64,000 nt of DNA from assembly GCF_003259185.1 (NCBI RefSeq), contig NZ_QGMP01000001.1, positions 2,574,784 through 2,638,783 of the forward strand, in the 5' to 3' direction. The DNA comes from Isoalcanivorax indicus (lineage in GTDB: Bacteria > Pseudomonadota > Gammaproteobacteria > Pseudomonadales > Alcanivoracaceae). The notes under the pieces are model-generated. The model saw only the letters and a list, made by a program, of their open reading frames with translations, did not search any database and was not told the origin of the DNA. Below, piece after piece: positions 17,410 to 30,175 of the stretch; within the stretch, counting starts at the first letter, position 1; each line of letters starts with the position of its first letter. The translations under genes were made by a program, and so were the position numbers.

Positions 17410-18720
17410 ATGGCAACTCAGTACAAGACGCAATGCCCGCACTGCGGCGCCCAGTTCAAGATTGGTGAACAACACCTCCGCCAGGCCCGGGGCGCCGTGC
17501 GCTGTGGCAGTTGCCTGCAGGTCTTCCAGGCCACAGACCATCTGATCGAAGCGCCCGCCCCGACGGCCGCGCCAGCGGCGCCCTCTCCGGCAAGCCCTCC
17601 GGCGAGGAAGAAACGGGCCACGGATGACGAATCCTGGGCCGAAGATCTGCTCGCCAGCGAAACGCCTCCCCCCGCACCCGCGCCCCCCCAGGCCCCGGCC
17701 CGGCAGTGGACACTGGACGACGATGCGCCCCCTGCGGCTGCCGCGCCGGGCGAGAGCAAGCCATCGCTGGATGACGACCGTAACGATACCCGTGTCTCTC
17801 TGGGCGGGCGTCTTGAACTGAGTGATTCCTTCCTGTCGCTTGATGAAGACAGTGCCGACGGCCTCGGCGATGAAGACTTTTCCGACATGAGCGGCGCCGG
17901 ACGCAGCACTCAGGGCCAGGGCTCGGACGAATCCTGGGCCGAAGCCCTGCTTCAGGAACTGGAGGAAGAAGACGCCCCGCCCCCGCCGCCCCGCTCCGCT
18001 GCGGAGATGCGTCTCGACGGCGATACGCCGCCTTCTCGCCAGCGTGCGTCGAAGGCACGCGCGAAAAAAGAAGATGATCTGTTCGAGGACAATTTCGACC
18101 TGTTCGGCGGGTCCGGGGATGACGACCTCGACGCACTGGCCCTGGAGGAGCTGGATGAGCCGCCCGTCCGAAAGGCGCCCCGCGGCGAACCGCTGTTCGC
18201 CCGTGAGCGACTCGATATCGGCCAGGCGATAAAATGGACCACCCTGTCACTGGCCGCATTGCTGGTGCTCACTACCCAGTATCTGGTGTTCAACCACGAC
18301 CGGCTGGCGCGCACACCGCAGTGGCGGCCACTGTACGCCACAGCCTGCGACCTGTTTGGCTGCAGCCTGCCCAATCCCTCGGACGTGCGCACGTTGCGCG
18401 GCGCCAATCTGGTGGTGCGCAGCCACCCCGATGTCGCTGACGCGCTGGTGGTGGACGCCATCCTGTTCAACCACGCCGACTATGAGCAGCCCTTCCCGAT
18501 TCTGGAGTTGAGTTTCAGCTCGTTGCGCGGGCAGCCGGTGGCCAGCCGGCGCTTCCTGCCACAGGAGTACCTGCGCGGAGAACTGCTCGGCATGCAGACC
18601 ATGCCCAGGGACGTGCCGATCCGGGTGTCCTTCGAAATCATGAATCCCGGCGAGCAAGCCGAGAACTACCGCCTCTACTTCCACCCCAACAACGGCCAGG
18701 CGAACCACCCCGGGGCCTGA
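17410..18720 (+). CDS. Zinc-ribbon and DUF3426 domain membrane protein
   Basis: This 436-residue protein has an N-terminal MJ0042-type zinc ribbon with Cys9, Cys12, Cys32 and Cys35. A long acidic, low-complexity and probably disordered region follows (about 45-265). It contains the sequence DESWAEDLL and, later, DESWAEALL, a short internal repeat. One TM helix lies at about 276-293, and a C-terminal DUF3426 domain (about 295-430) is predicted to be periplasmic. It is in the same position as the corresponding conserved gene of Pseudomonas, between prmA and dusB. The function is unknown; a single-pass protein with an inside zinc ribbon and an outside sensor-like domain suggests signalling or envelope assembly, which is inference. 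Confidence 0.88.
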   Translation: MATQYKTQCPHCGAQFKIGEQHLRQARGAVRCGSCLQVFQATDHLIEAPAPTAAPAAPSPASPPARKKRATDDESWAEDLLASETPPPAPAPPQAPARQWTLDDDAPPAAAAPGESKPSLDDDRNDTRVSLGGRLELSDSFLSLDEDSADGLGDEDFSDMSGAGRSTQGQGSDESWAEALLQELEEEDAPPPPPRSAAEMRLDGDTPPSRQRASKARAKKEDDLFEDNFDLFGGSGDDDLDALALEELDEPPVRKAPRGEPLFARERLDIGQAIKWTTLSLAALLVLTTQYLVFNHDRLARTPQWRPLYATACDLFGCSLPNPSDVRTLRGANLVVRSHPDVADALVVDAILFNHADYEQPFPILELSFSSLRGQPVASRRFLPQEYLRGELLGMQTMPRDVPIRVSFEIMNPGEQAENYRLYFHPNNGQANHPGA

Positions 18721-18724
18721 ATCC

Positions 18725-18741
18725 GGCCCCTTCGGGCCTTT
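18725..18741 (+). terminator. Short hairpin after the DUF3426 gene
   Basis: GGCCC (18725-18729) pairs with GGGCC (18734-18738) around CTTC, followed by TTT. It sits 4 bp after the stop codon and is a plausible weak intrinsic terminator before dusB. Confidence 0.5.
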
Positions 18742-18824
18742 CCCCCGGCCGGGCACAGCACTATCATGTGCGCCCTCGCCCTGCCGCCCCCTCGCGCAGG
18801 GCGATCCCGGCCCCGGAGGCGACC

Positions 18825-19880
18825 GTGCAGATCGGCCCCTACACACTCGACAACCCGCTGGTGCTGGCCCCCATGGCCGGCGTCACCGACCGCCCGTTCC
18901 GGCAACTGTGCCGTGACCTGGGCGCCGGGCTGGTGGTGTCCGAGATGGTGACCGCCGACACCCGCCTGTGGCAGTCGCGCAAGAGCCGCACCCGCCTTCC
19001 CCATGCCGATGAACCGGGCCCGGTGTCGGTACAGATCGCTGGCGCAGACCCGGCCATGCTGGCGGATGCAGCACGCGCCAATGTGGACCTGGGCGCGCAG
19101 ATCATCGACATCAACATGGGCTGCCCGGCAAAAAAAGTCTGCCGCAAGGCGGCGGGCTCGGCATTGCTGCGCGACGAAGCGCTGGTCGCGGACATCCTGC
19201 AGGCGGTGGTACGGGCGGTAACGGTGCCGGTAACACTGAAAATCCGCACCGGCTGGAGTCCCGACGAACGCAATGCGCTGACCATCGCACGCATTGCCGA
19301 AGACGCAGGAATTCAGGCACTTGCCGTTCATGGTCGCACCCGCGCCTGCCGTTTCAACGGCCACGCCGAGTACGACACGATCGCCCGGGTCGCTGCGGCG
19401 GTGCGCATCCCGGTACTCGCCAATGGTGATATCGATTCACCGGAAAAAGCCAAACGGGTACTGGAAACCACCGGCGCCAGTGGTATCATGATCGGCCGCG
19501 CTGCTCAGGGTAACCCCTGGATCTTCCGCGACACGTTGCACTACCTCGCCCATGGCGAGTTACCGCCGTCGCCGGAAGTCGGAGATGCCGCCCACCGGGT
19601 GCTGGGCCATCTCGGGGCGTTACACCAGTTGTACGGCGAGGATGCCGGCGTACGCATCGCACGGAAGCATCTGGGCTGGTACACGCAGTCCCTGCCCGGG
19701 GGCGAAACGTTCCGGCAAGGATTCAACCGACTGGATAGCGCCGCTGCACAGCGGCATGCGATTGAGCAGTATTTCCACAATCTTGAACAGCACACTGACC
19801 GTATCCCCATTGGTCAGTACAGAGTGTCTGCCGCCGACACCGGGGAAGGCGTTGCGCAACACGGAGACATGGCCGCATGA
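18825..19880 (+). CDS. dusB: tRNA-dihydrouridine synthase B
   Basis: DusB is a flavoenzyme that reduces uridine in the D-loop of tRNAs using NADPH. The protein is 351 residues from GTG 18825, which is preceded by GGAGG at 6 nt. An in-frame ATG at 18768 would add 19 Arg/Pro-rich residues. The catalytic Cys is at position 100 in [11 protein letters not shown], and the FMN-binding segments [17 protein letters not shown] and [13 protein letters not shown] are present. It overlaps fis by 4 bp (ATGA), the classic dusB-fis arrangement of gammaproteobacteria. Confidence 0.96.
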   Translation: MQIGPYTLDNPLVLAPMAGVTDRPFRQLCRDLGAGLVVSEMVTADTRLWQSRKSRTRLPHADEPGPVSVQIAGADPAMLADAARANVDLGAQIIDINMGCPAKKVCRKAAGSALLRDEALVADILQAVVRAVTVPVTLKIRTGWSPDERNALTIARIAEDAGIQALAVHGRTRACRFNGHAEYDTIARVAAAVRIPVLANGDIDSPEKAKRVLETTGASGIMIGRAAQGNPWIFRDTLHYLAHGELPPSPEVGDAAHRVLGHLGALHQLYGEDAGVRIARKHLGWYTQSLPGGETFRQGFNRLDSAAAQRHAIEQYFHNLEQHTDRIPIGQYRVSAADTGEGVAQHGDMAA

Positions 19881-20191
19881 CCAGCACAGCTGCATGGACA
19901 CTGATTGACATGAACACCGCTGAAGACCGTACACCCCACCTGACACTGGCCCAGACCGACAGTCAGGATACGCTGCGCAATTGCGTGCGCCGCTCGCTGA
20001 TCGAATACTTCAACAATCTGGAAGGCGAATCCGTCAACGACCTGTATCAGATGGTCCTGGCCGAAATGGAGATCCCCCTTCTGGAGAAAGTGCTGGAGTA
20101 CACCCGCGGCAACCAGACCCGGGCCGCCGAGATGCTCGGCCTGAACCGGGGCACCCTGCGCAAGAAACTCAAACAGTACGGCCTGCTCTGA
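19877..20191 (+). CDS. fis: DNA-binding protein Fis
   Basis: Fis is a small homodimeric nucleoid protein that bends DNA and activates rRNA and other growth-phase promoters. The protein has 104 residues. The core [49 protein letters not shown] contains the C-terminal helix-turn-helix and closely matches enteric Fis. ATG 19877 overlaps the dusB stop; an internal ATG at 19910 would give 93 residues. Expression is probably coupled to dusB. An intrinsic terminator follows at 20211. Confidence 0.95.
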   Translation: MTSTAAWTLIDMNTAEDRTPHLTLAQTDSQDTLRNCVRRSLIEYFNNLEGESVNDLYQMVLAEMEIPLLEKVLEYTRGNQTRAAEMLGLNRGTLRKKLKQYGLL

Positions 20192-20210
20192 CCTGCAGGC
20201 CTGACCGAGA

Positions 20211-20236
20211 AGGGCAGTCATGGCTGCCCTTTTTTA
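20211..20236 (+). terminator. Intrinsic terminator of dusB-fis
   Basis: GGGCAG (20212-20217) and CTGCCC (20224-20229) form a stem with a 6-nt loop, directly followed by seven T residues. It separates the dusB-fis unit from purH. Confidence 0.85.
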
Positions 20237-20270
20237 TTCGTAACACGTTCAGCACGAAGGTAGACAAGGC

Positions 20271-21833
20271 ATGAGCACAGCCGTCCAGCGCGCCCTCATC
20301 AGCGTTTCCGACAAGACCGGCGTGGTCGATTTCGCCCGCGCCCTGCAACAGCGTGGCATCGAACTCCTTTCCACCGGCGGTACCTTCCGCGCCCTGTCCG
20401 AGGCCGGCATCCCGGTGCGCGAAGTGTCCGACTACACCGGTTTCCCGGAGATGATGGACGGCCGGGTCAAGACCCTGCACCCGAAAATCCACGGCGGCAT
20501 CCTCGCCCGCCGCGGCCAGGACGACGCCGTGATGGCCGACAGCGACATCCAGCGCATCGACCTGGTGGTGGTCAACCTGTACCCCTTCGAACAGACCGTG
20601 GCGAACCCGGACTGCTCCCTGGAAGACGCCATCGAGAACATCGATATCGGCGGCCCGACCATGGTCCGCGCCGCCGCCAAGAACAACGCCCATGTCGGCA
20701 TCGTCACGGACCCGAAGGACTACGCCCAGGTCCTGGCCGAGCTGGACCAGCACGAGGGCGCCCTGAGCGACGCCTTCCGCTTTGACCTGGCAATCCGCGC
20801 CTTCGAGCATACCGCCGCCTACGACAGCGCCATCGCCAACTATTTCGGCCAGCGCGTCGGCAACGGCAACGACCCCTTCCCGCGCACCCTGAACCTGAAC
20901 TTCGTCAAGGCGCAGGACATGCGCTACGGCGAAAACCCGCATCAGCGCTCTGCCTTCTACACCGAGCGCCACCCGCAGGAAGCATCCATCGCCACCGCCA
21001 GCCAGTTGCAGGGCAAGGCGCTGTCGTACAACAACATTGCCGATACCGACGCCGCCCTGGAGTGCGTCAAGCAGTTCGTCGAGCCCGCCTGTGTCATCGT
21101 CAAGCACGCCAACCCCTGCGGTGTGGCCGTGGCCGACAACATCCTGGCGGCCTATGACCTGGCCTTTCACACCGACCAGGAATCCGCCTTCGGCGGCATC
21201 ATCGCATTCAACCGCGAACTGGATGAAACCACCGCGCGCGCCATCGTCGACCGTCAGTTCGTTGAAGTGATCATCGCACCGTCGGCCACCGAGAAAGCGG
21301 TGACCACCGTGGCCGAGAAGAAGAATGTGCGCCTGCTGGTGTGCGGCGAATGGGACCGCAACCTGCCTGCCTTCGACTACAAGCGTGTCAACGGCGGCCT
21401 GCTGGTGCAGGATCGCGACCTGGGCATGGTCGGCGCCGCTGACCTCAAGGTGGTCACCAAGCGTCAGCCTGATGAGCAGGAGATCCGCGATCTGCTGTTT
21501 GCCTGGCAAGTGGCCAAGTTCGTCAAGTCCAACGCCATTGTCTATGCCCGCGACGGCCGCACCATCGGCGTCGGCGCCGGCCAGATGAGCCGCGTCAATT
21601 CGGCCCGCATCGCCGCCATCAAGGCCGAGCATGCCGACCTGCAGGTCCAGGGTGCCGTGATGGCCTCCGATGCCTTCTTCCCGTTCCGCGACGGCATCGA
21701 CAATGCCGCCAAGGCAGGCATCCGCTGCGTCATCCAGCCCGGCGGCTCGATCCGCGACGAGGAAGTGATTGCCGCCGCCGACGAGGCCGACATGGCCATG
21801 GTATTCACCGGCATGCGCCACTTCCGCCACTGA
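20271..21833 (+). CDS. purH: Bifunctional AICAR formyltransferase / IMP cyclohydrolase
   Basis: PurH performs the last two steps of IMP synthesis: formylation of AICAR with 10-formyl-THF, then ring closure. The protein is 520 residues. The N-terminal MGS-like cyclohydrolase domain contains [16 protein letters not shown] and [15 protein letters not shown]. The C-terminal formyltransferase domain contains [11 protein letters not shown] (catalytic Lys-His) and [12 protein letters not shown]. It starts 34 bp after the fis terminator and is followed by purD after 34 bp, the usual purHD operon. Confidence 0.98.
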   Translation: MSTAVQRALISVSDKTGVVDFARALQQRGIELLSTGGTFRALSEAGIPVREVSDYTGFPEMMDGRVKTLHPKIHGGILARRGQDDAVMADSDIQRIDLVVVNLYPFEQTVANPDCSLEDAIENIDIGGPTMVRAAAKNNAHVGIVTDPKDYAQVLAELDQHEGALSDAFRFDLAIRAFEHTAAYDSAIANYFGQRVGNGNDPFPRTLNLNFVKAQDMRYGENPHQRSAFYTERHPQEASIATASQLQGKALSYNNIADTDAALECVKQFVEPACVIVKHANPCGVAVADNILAAYDLAFHTDQESAFGGIIAFNRELDETTARAIVDRQFVEVIIAPSATEKAVTTVAEKKNVRLLVCGEWDRNLPAFDYKRVNGGLLVQDRDLGMVGAADLKVVTKRQPDEQEIRDLLFAWQVAKFVKSNAIVYARDGRTIGVGAGQMSRVNSARIAAIKAEHADLQVQGAVMASDAFFPFRDGIDNAAKAGIRCVIQPGGSIRDEEVIAAADEADMAMVFTGMRHFRH

Positions 21834-21867
21834 GCCGAAGACTGGATAGCACCACAGGAGACATCCC

Positions 21868-23151
21868 ATGAAAGTGCTGATTATCGGCAACGGTGGCCGC
21901 GAGCATGCGCTGGCCTGGAAAGTGGCCTGCTCGGAAGCTGTGGAGCAGGTGTTTGTGGCCCCCGGCAATGCCGGCACCGCCCGTGAAGCGAAAGTGGAAA
22001 ACATCGCCATCGCCGCCACCGACAAACAGGCCCTGGCCGACTTTGCCGAGCAGAACGGCGTCGCCCTGACCATCGTCGGCCCCGAAGCGCCGCTGGTGGA
22101 TGGCGTCGTGGACCTGTTCCAGTCGCGCGGCCTGCGCTGCTTCGGCCCGACAGCCGGCGCGGCACAACTGGAGGGCTCCAAGGCCTTCACCAAGGATTTC
22201 CTGGCCCGCCACCAGATTCCTACTGCCGCCTACGGCAACTTCACTGATCTCGACGCCGCGCTGGCCTATCTGCGTGAGCAAGGCGCTCCCATTGTGGTCA
22301 AGGCCGACGGCCTGGCGGCGGGCAAGGGCGTCATCGTCGCCATGACCCTGGAAGAGGCCGAAGCGGCCGTACGCGACATGCTTGACGGCAATCGCTTCGG
22401 CGACGCGGGCCACCGCGTGGTCATCGAGGAGTTCCTGGAAGGCGAAGAAGCCAGTTTCATTGTCATGGTCGATGGCGAGCATGTACTGCCGATGGCCACC
22501 AGCCAGGACCACAAGCGCGTCGGCGACGGCGACAGCGGCCCCAACACCGGCGGCATGGGCGCCTACTCCCCGGCGCCGGTGGTCACCCCCAGTGTACACC
22601 AGCGCATCATGAACGAGGTTATCCTGCCCACCGTGCGCGGCATGGCGGCGGAAGGCCATCCGTATACCGGCTTCCTGTATGCCGGTCTGATGATCGATGC
22701 CAGCGGCACGCCGAAGGTGATCGAATACAACTGCCGCTTCGGCGATCCGGAAACCCAGCCGATCATGCTGCGCCTGCAAAGCGATCTGGCCAGCCTGTGC
22801 CTGCTGGCCCTGGACGGTGAGCTGGATCAGGCCGACGCTGAGTGGGACCCGCGCCCGGCGCTGGGTGTGGTCCTGGCGGCAGGTGGCTACCCGGGCGACT
22901 ATCGCCAGGGCGATGTCATCCGCGGTCTGGACCAGGTGGATGCGTCTGACCTGAAGGTCTTCCACGCCGGTACCGCCGAGCAGGACGGCCAGGTGGTCAC
23001 CCGGGGCGGCCGCGTCCTCTGCGTCACCGCCCTGGGCGACTCTGTCGCTGCGGCCCAGACCCGCGCCTACCAGGGCGTCGAGCAGATCCGCTGGGACGAC
23101 GTCTACTACCGCACCGACATCGGCTACCGCGCCATCGCTCGCGAAGCCTGA
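21868..23151 (+). CDS. purD: Phosphoribosylamine-glycine ligase
   Basis: PurD joins glycine to phosphoribosylamine with ATP, making GAR, the second step of purine synthesis. The 427-residue ATP-grasp protein has the N-terminal [12 protein letters not shown], the ATP-grasp lid [11 protein letters not shown] and the metal-binding segment [16 protein letters not shown] 21868 is preceded by AGGAGA at 6 nt. It lies directly downstream of purH. In Pseudomonas the next gene is retS; here about 600 bp of repeats and one extra gene come between. Confidence 0.98.
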   Translation: MKVLIIGNGGREHALAWKVACSEAVEQVFVAPGNAGTAREAKVENIAIAATDKQALADFAEQNGVALTIVGPEAPLVDGVVDLFQSRGLRCFGPTAGAAQLEGSKAFTKDFLARHQIPTAAYGNFTDLDAALAYLREQGAPIVVKADGLAAGKGVIVAMTLEEAEAAVRDMLDGNRFGDAGHRVVIEEFLEGEEASFIVMVDGEHVLPMATSQDHKRVGDGDSGPNTGGMGAYSPAPVVTPSVHQRIMNEVILPTVRGMAAEGHPYTGFLYAGLMIDASGTPKVIEYNCRFGDPETQPIMLRLQSDLASLCLLALDGELDQADAEWDPRPALGVVLAAGGYPGDYRQGDVIRGLDQVDASDLKVFHAGTAEQDGQVVTRGGRVLCVTALGDSVAAAQTRAYQGVEQIRWDDVYYRTDIGYRAIAREA

Positions 23152-23233
23152 CCTGCTTGCCTGCTCTCACCGGAGCGGGCCCCGTCCCCCCCCTGGGCGC
23201 GTGGTTGCCATTCTTTGACGGTTTGGTGGTTGT

Positions 23234-23352
23234 GGCCCTCGGGGGGCGGGTAAGGGTTTTCTGGACACGCCGTGAACCCGTCCCTGGGGGCTCTCGTTCG
23301 GCATCCATGCCTCTCGAAGGTCCAGAAAACCCTTACCCGCCCCCCGAGGGCC
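23234..23352 (-). repeat. Long hairpin element, copy 1 (conserved-loop, variable-stem type)
   Basis: Two 32-bp arms (23234-23265 and 23321-23352) are perfect reverse complements around a 55-nt loop. Read on the minus strand, the loop carries GAGGCATGGATGCCGAACG and then GGACGGGTTCACGGCG, shared almost base for base with copy 2 on the plus strand. The loop itself can form a small GGCAT/ATGCC hairpin. The arms differ from those of copy 2. No transposase, terminal duplication or attC-type core site was seen. Confidence 0.85.
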
Positions 23353-23415
23353 GTCACGCGCAGCCCGGTTAACAACTTCAAGCCAACCGAAAGTCTGGTT
23401 CCTCCAGAAAGTCTC

Positions 23416-23445
23416 GTAGGCTGGGCTGAGCGCAGCCCAGCCTAC
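23416..23445. repeat. REP-like 12-bp hairpin
   Basis: GTAGGCTGGGCT (23416-23427) pairs perfectly with AGCCCAGCCTAC (23434-23445) around GAGCGC. Similar GTAGG(C/T)TGGGCTGAGC hairpins are familiar as dispersed intergenic repeats in gammaproteobacterial genomes. It lies between the two long hairpin elements. Confidence 0.75.
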
Positions 23446-23494
23446 AAGCTACGAAGTGCCGCACGTGCCGCACGTGCCGCTGGCACTGAACTGA

Positions 23495-23607
23495 GGCCTT
23501 GGTGCGGGGTAACCCCTTCCAGAAGTGTGTGAGGCAGGATGCCGAACGCAAGCCCCCATGGACGGGTTCACGGCGGCTTCTGGAAGGGGTTACCCCGTAC
23601 CGAGGCC
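23495..23607 (+). repeat. Long hairpin element, copy 2 (conserved-loop, variable-stem type)
   Basis: Arms of 31 bp (23495-23525 and 23577-23607) are complementary except at two positions, both of which would be G-U pairs in RNA. The 51-nt loop (23526-23576) matches the minus-strand loop of copy 1, including GGATGCCGAACG, AGCCCCCA and GGACGGGTTCACGGCG. The outer stem ends are alike in both copies (GGCC and GAGG(G)CC), but the middle differs by paired changes: one copy has AACCC/GGGTT where the other has AAGGGG/CCCCTT. Confidence 0.85.
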
Positions 23608-24764
23608 GGGCTACGAAGCCCCCAACTGTGAGGGCCCTCACCAGAGGCGTGCGTTCGCTCCCCGGATTGGCACAAGCGCCCGCTCACATGTCATAATAAA
23701 TTCGTACCCGTAACACACAGAGGTGCCCGCAGGCACCCATCCCCCGGGGAGAGCGCCCAACATGACCGATACCACCATCGACCTGGACAAACTCAAGCAC
23801 TTCATACCGTTCGACAGCCTCAGCGACTCCCACCTGGAGGAGATCCGCAGCCGCCTGTCCGTCGAAACCGTGCTGCCCGGCCGTCTGGTGTTCAAACGCG
23901 GCGAACAGGACCCCCGCGCCTGGTTCCTCATTGATGGCGCCGTCGACCTTACCGATGCCAGTTTCCAGGTCCGGCACTTCCCCGCCGACGACGACGAAAA
24001 TTATCTCGCCCTGGACAACTATTCCCAACACACCGTGAACCTGATCACCACGGAAAAAACCACTTTCTATACGATGGACCGTAATCACCTGGACCTGCTG
24101 ATGACCTGGACCCAGGCCGCAGAATCCATGCTTGATGAAGGCGAAGACCGGCATCAGGGTGACTGGATGGATGCACTGCTGGAATCCGAGTTGTTCTCGC
24201 AAGTGCCCCCCGCCAAGATCCAGTCGCTGTTCGTTCAGTTCGAGGAACGTGAGGTGGCCCTGGGGGATATCATCGTGCGCGAGGGCGAAGCGGGTGATAC
24301 CTTTTATGTGATCAAGCAGGGCAAGGCCATGGTGACCCGCAAGCAGAGCGGTCGCAGTGAAACCCTGGCCGCCCTGACCGCCGGTGATTTTTTCGGTGAG
24401 GACGCGCTGATTTCCGATGCGCCACGCAACGCCACTGTCACCATGACCAGTGATGGCACTTTGATGTGTCTTGGCCAGCAGGATTTTCGCGATATATTAC
24501 AGCAGTCAGTGATTCGCCGGGTGACGGCGGAAGCGATGAATGCCATGAGCGAGGAAGGCGACAGAGCCTGTGTATTGCTGGATGTCCGTCTGCCCATGGA
24601 GTTCAAACACGACCGCACGCCGGGTGCACGCAACCTGCCGCTGACCGAGTTACGCCGCGACGTGCGCAATCTGGAAAAGGATTTTGTCTATGTGGTCTGC
24701 TGTGACGGAGGACGCCGGAGCGAACTGGGCGCCTACCTGCTCTCCGAAGCCGGCTTCGACGCCT

Positions 24765-27644
<2,880 letters not shown>

Positions 27645-28610
27645 AGGAGCTCTGTTCGGCGAAGCCCAGCAGCAGTGCAATCTCGGTCAGGCTCAGCCGT
27701 GCATCGCGCAGGTAGATCTCGGCCAGTGACCGGCGCAGGCCATCCAGCACTTCCTGAAAGCTCACCCCCTGACGTCGCAGGCGCGCCTGCAGGGTGCGCA
27801 CGGCCAGCCCCATGCGCTGCGCCACACCCTCGATGCCCGGCTCGCCATCCGCCAGCATGCGGTACAGCTGGCTGCGCACGGCGTTGACCAGATTGGTGCC
27901 GATATCGTAGTCCGCCAGCAGGGCGCTGGCTTCGCGCTCCATCAGGCCGGACAGTCCCGGATCGGCATTGGTCAGGGGGAGCGCCATCAGCGCGCTGTCG
28001 AACTCGACGCCGTCAAAATCTGCCGCAAAGACCACCGGGCAGCCGTAGGCATCACGGTAGCGGTCCTGGTCCTGCGGCGCCTCGTGCCGAAAACAGACCC
28101 GTTGCGGGGCCACCTGGACGTCCACCAGTTGCTGACCAAGCGTCACCCAGCCGGTAATGGCGGCTTCCGTGATGAAACGCTGCGGCGCACCCGCCAGGGG
28201 GCAATGCCAGTGCAGACACACGCTGTCACCCTCACGACGCATCTCGGTACGGCCCACATTGCCGGCCAGCTTCTCGAAACGCAGCAGGCGCTCCACCGCC
28301 TCGCCCAGGGTGGCGCTGGACAGTACGGCATAGCCAAGCACCTGATAGGAACGCGGCCGCACCCGGCGGCCGATCTCGAAGCCCAGCCCGGCGTCCCCGG
28401 TACGCTCCAGCACCACGAGAAACAGGCGCAGGGCATCCAGCAGCGGCAACAGGGCGTCGCTGCGCTGCAACAGCGCCGGATCAATGCCGGCCTGGGCCAG
28501 CACCGCCGCCTGATCCAGCCCATAGTGCTGCAACACCTCAGGCAGCACCGAAGCCAGATAGGCCGCCGACAGACTCTGCGGCTGGCCCGCCAGGGACGGA
28601 TCGATCTGCA

Positions 28611-30095
28611 TCATTCCGCCGGTACCGCGCGGCCGTGGCACCAGGCCCGCAAGGCCTCAAGCCGCTCCGACATGGTCACAGACAGGGGCACCGTGCTGCG
28701 AATCTCATCCAGCAGATGGGCGCCGGTCAATGGCTGCTCCTGAGCCCTGGCGCTGTAGAGACCCGCGACGATGGCCTGTTCGATCTCGGCCCCGGTAAAG
28801 CCGTCACAGGCCGCCGCCAGGGCGGGCAGGTCGAACAGCGCCGGGTCCTGATCGCGACGCGCCAGATGGATACGCAGGATGACTTCGCGGGTCTCCGCCC
28901 CGGGCAGGTCAACAAAGAACAATTCGTCGATCCGGCCCTTGCGGATCAGTTCCGGCGGCAACTGGTCGATCTCGTTGGCGGTGGCCACCATGAACACGGG
29001 CGCCTTGCGCTCGGCCATCCAGGTCAGCAGGGTGCCGAGCAGGCGCCGTGAGGTGCCGCCATCGTTGTCGGCCGTCGCCAGGCCCTTCTCGATCTCGTCC
29101 AGCCACAGCACGCAGGGCGCCATGGTTTCCGCCATTTTCAGCGCCTCGCGCAGGTTCCGCTCCGATTCGCCGATGTACTTGTTGAACACGGCCCCCATGT
29201 CCAGGCGCAGCAACGGCAACTGCCAGAGCCCGGCCACTGCCTTGGCGGCCAGCGACTTGCCGCCGCCCTGCACGCCCACCAGCAGGATGCCCTTGGGGGT
29301 ATCCGCCGTCACACCCCCCTGGGCGGCGCCCATGAAGGCGCTCTCGCGCCGGGCCAGCCACGCCTTCAGACGGCCCAGCCCGCCCACCTGGGCGAAGTTG
29401 GCGGTGTCATACTCGAAGCTGAGCACGCCGTCCATGTCCAGCAACCGGAACTTGGCCTTGTTGACCTCGGGCAGGTCGTCCTCGGTGATGGCGCCGTCGT
29501 GGATGATCGCGCCCCGGGCCAGACGCCGGGCATCTTCCTTGGTCAGGCCACGCAGGTTGCGCACCAGCTTGTCCAGCACCTCGCGGCCAGTGCGCACCCG
29601 GTCCCCCCGCTCCCGGGCAAAGGCGCGGGCTTCCTCCTGGACAATGTTCAGCAATTGATCCTCGTCAGGGAGGCTCAACTCGAAGCGGGCACAATAGCGG
29701 CTCAGTTCCGGCGGAATGGTCAGCGCATGGCTGATGAATACCAGTGTATGGGGTACCACATCGTGACGCAGGGCGATGTCCTTGATCAGGCGCACCACCT
29801 TGGGGGCATTGACCAGATAGGGGTGGAAGTCACACAGGGCATAGATACCCGCTTCGGCATTGCTGCGGATCTGCCCCAGCGCCGCATCCGGCTCGATGGT
29901 ATGCCGCTGGCCGCTGGCATCGGCGAGTTCCAGCCGCTTGAGCCCTTCGGTGATGGTCCAGCTAAATACCGGCAGCGCCTTGCGCATGCCGATACGCTTG
30001 AGCAGCTCCAGGGCGCGCCGCTCTTCCCAGGTCTCGATGACGATGACCGGATAGCGCGACATCACCATCAGCCGCAGGTCCTGCAGATCCTTCAT
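28611..30095 (-). CDS. Ycf46-like AAA+ ATPase
   Basis: This 494-residue protein has an N-terminal regulatory region (about 1-225) resembling a degenerate ATPase fold and a C-terminal AAA+ domain (about 230-470). The Walker A motif is GVQGGGKS (274-281), Walker B is VLWLDE (329-334), sensor-1 Asn is in ATANEIDQLP and arginine-finger candidates are in IRKGRIDELFF. It matches the Ycf46 family found in cyanobacteria, plastids and many proteobacteria; cyanobacterial members are linked to CO2 use, but no proteobacterial role is established. It is transcribed away from coq7 and is coupled to the AraC gene. Confidence 0.88.
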   Translation of the reverse strand: MKDLQDLRLMVMSRYPVIVIETWEERRALELLKRIGMRKALPVFSWTITEGLKRLELADASGQRHTIEPDAALGQIRSNAEAGIYALCDFHPYLVNAPKVVRLIKDIALRHDVVPHTLVFISHALTIPPELSRYCARFELSLPDEDQLLNIVQEEARAFARERGDRVRTGREVLDKLVRNLRGLTKEDARRLARGAIIHDGAITEDDLPEVNKAKFRLLDMDGVLSFEYDTANFAQVGGLGRLKAWLARRESAFMGAAQGGVTADTPKGILLVGVQGGGKSLAAKAVAGLWQLPLLRLDMGAVFNKYIGESERNLREALKMAETMAPCVLWLDEIEKGLATADNDGGTSRRLLGTLLTWMAERKAPVFMVATANEIDQLPPELIRKGRIDELFFVDLPGAETREVILRIHLARRDQDPALFDLPALAAACDGFTGAEIEQAIVAGLYSARAQEQPLTGAHLLDEIRSTVPLSVTMSERLEALRAWCHGRAVPAE

Positions 30096-30142
30096 GCCTT
30101 GCCCCCGTACCCTTGTTATCCCCGTTGTGCGGCAAGGTTATC

Positions 30143-30169
30143 ATGACATTCACCTGACCGTGGTAGACT
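30143..30169 (+). promoter_or_regulatory. Possible coq7 promoter giving a leaderless or near-leaderless mRNA
   Basis: TGGTAGACT (extended -10, 30161-30169) with ATGACA (30143-30148) 15 bp upstream of the hexamer TAGACT. The coq7 ATG begins only 6 bp after the -10, where transcription would be expected to start, and no Shine-Dalgarno sequence is visible. Confidence 0.35.
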
Positions 30170-30175
30170 GACACC

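Larger units (their letters stand above)
23152..23761. other. Repeat-rich non-coding region between purD and the CNB-rhodanese gene
   Basis: These 610 bp hold no credible gene. They contain two long hairpin elements (23234-23352 and 23495-23607), a REP-like hairpin (23416-23445), a 9-bp unit GTGCCGCAC repeated nearly three times (23456-23480) and a 14-bp perfect palindrome GTGAGGGCCCTCAC (23628-23641). Several short reading frames cross the hairpins, but their ends follow the repeat structure, so I treat them as chance. Confidence 0.8.

Noticed and set aside
20192..20270. Purine riboswitch before purH
   Set aside because: Only an intrinsic terminator and about 35 bp of leader are present; no aptamer could fit.
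20169..22193. 674-codon open frame on the minus strand opposite purH
   Set aside because: purH on the plus strand has full-length family similarity. The antisense frame has no domain and is open because of high GC codon bias.
23234..23607. Integron attC sites
   Set aside because: No GTTRRRY/RYYYAAC core pair or cassette open frames; the arms are far longer and fully paired.
23157..23696. Short frames of 60-95 codons crossing the hairpin elements
   Set aside because: They occur in several frames on both strands, follow the repeat arms and have no ribosome sites. Peptides of this kind from such repeats are probably spurious.
23152..23761. CRISPR array
   Set aside because: Repeats are inverted pairs and a 9-bp tandem unit, with no regular repeat-spacer pattern.
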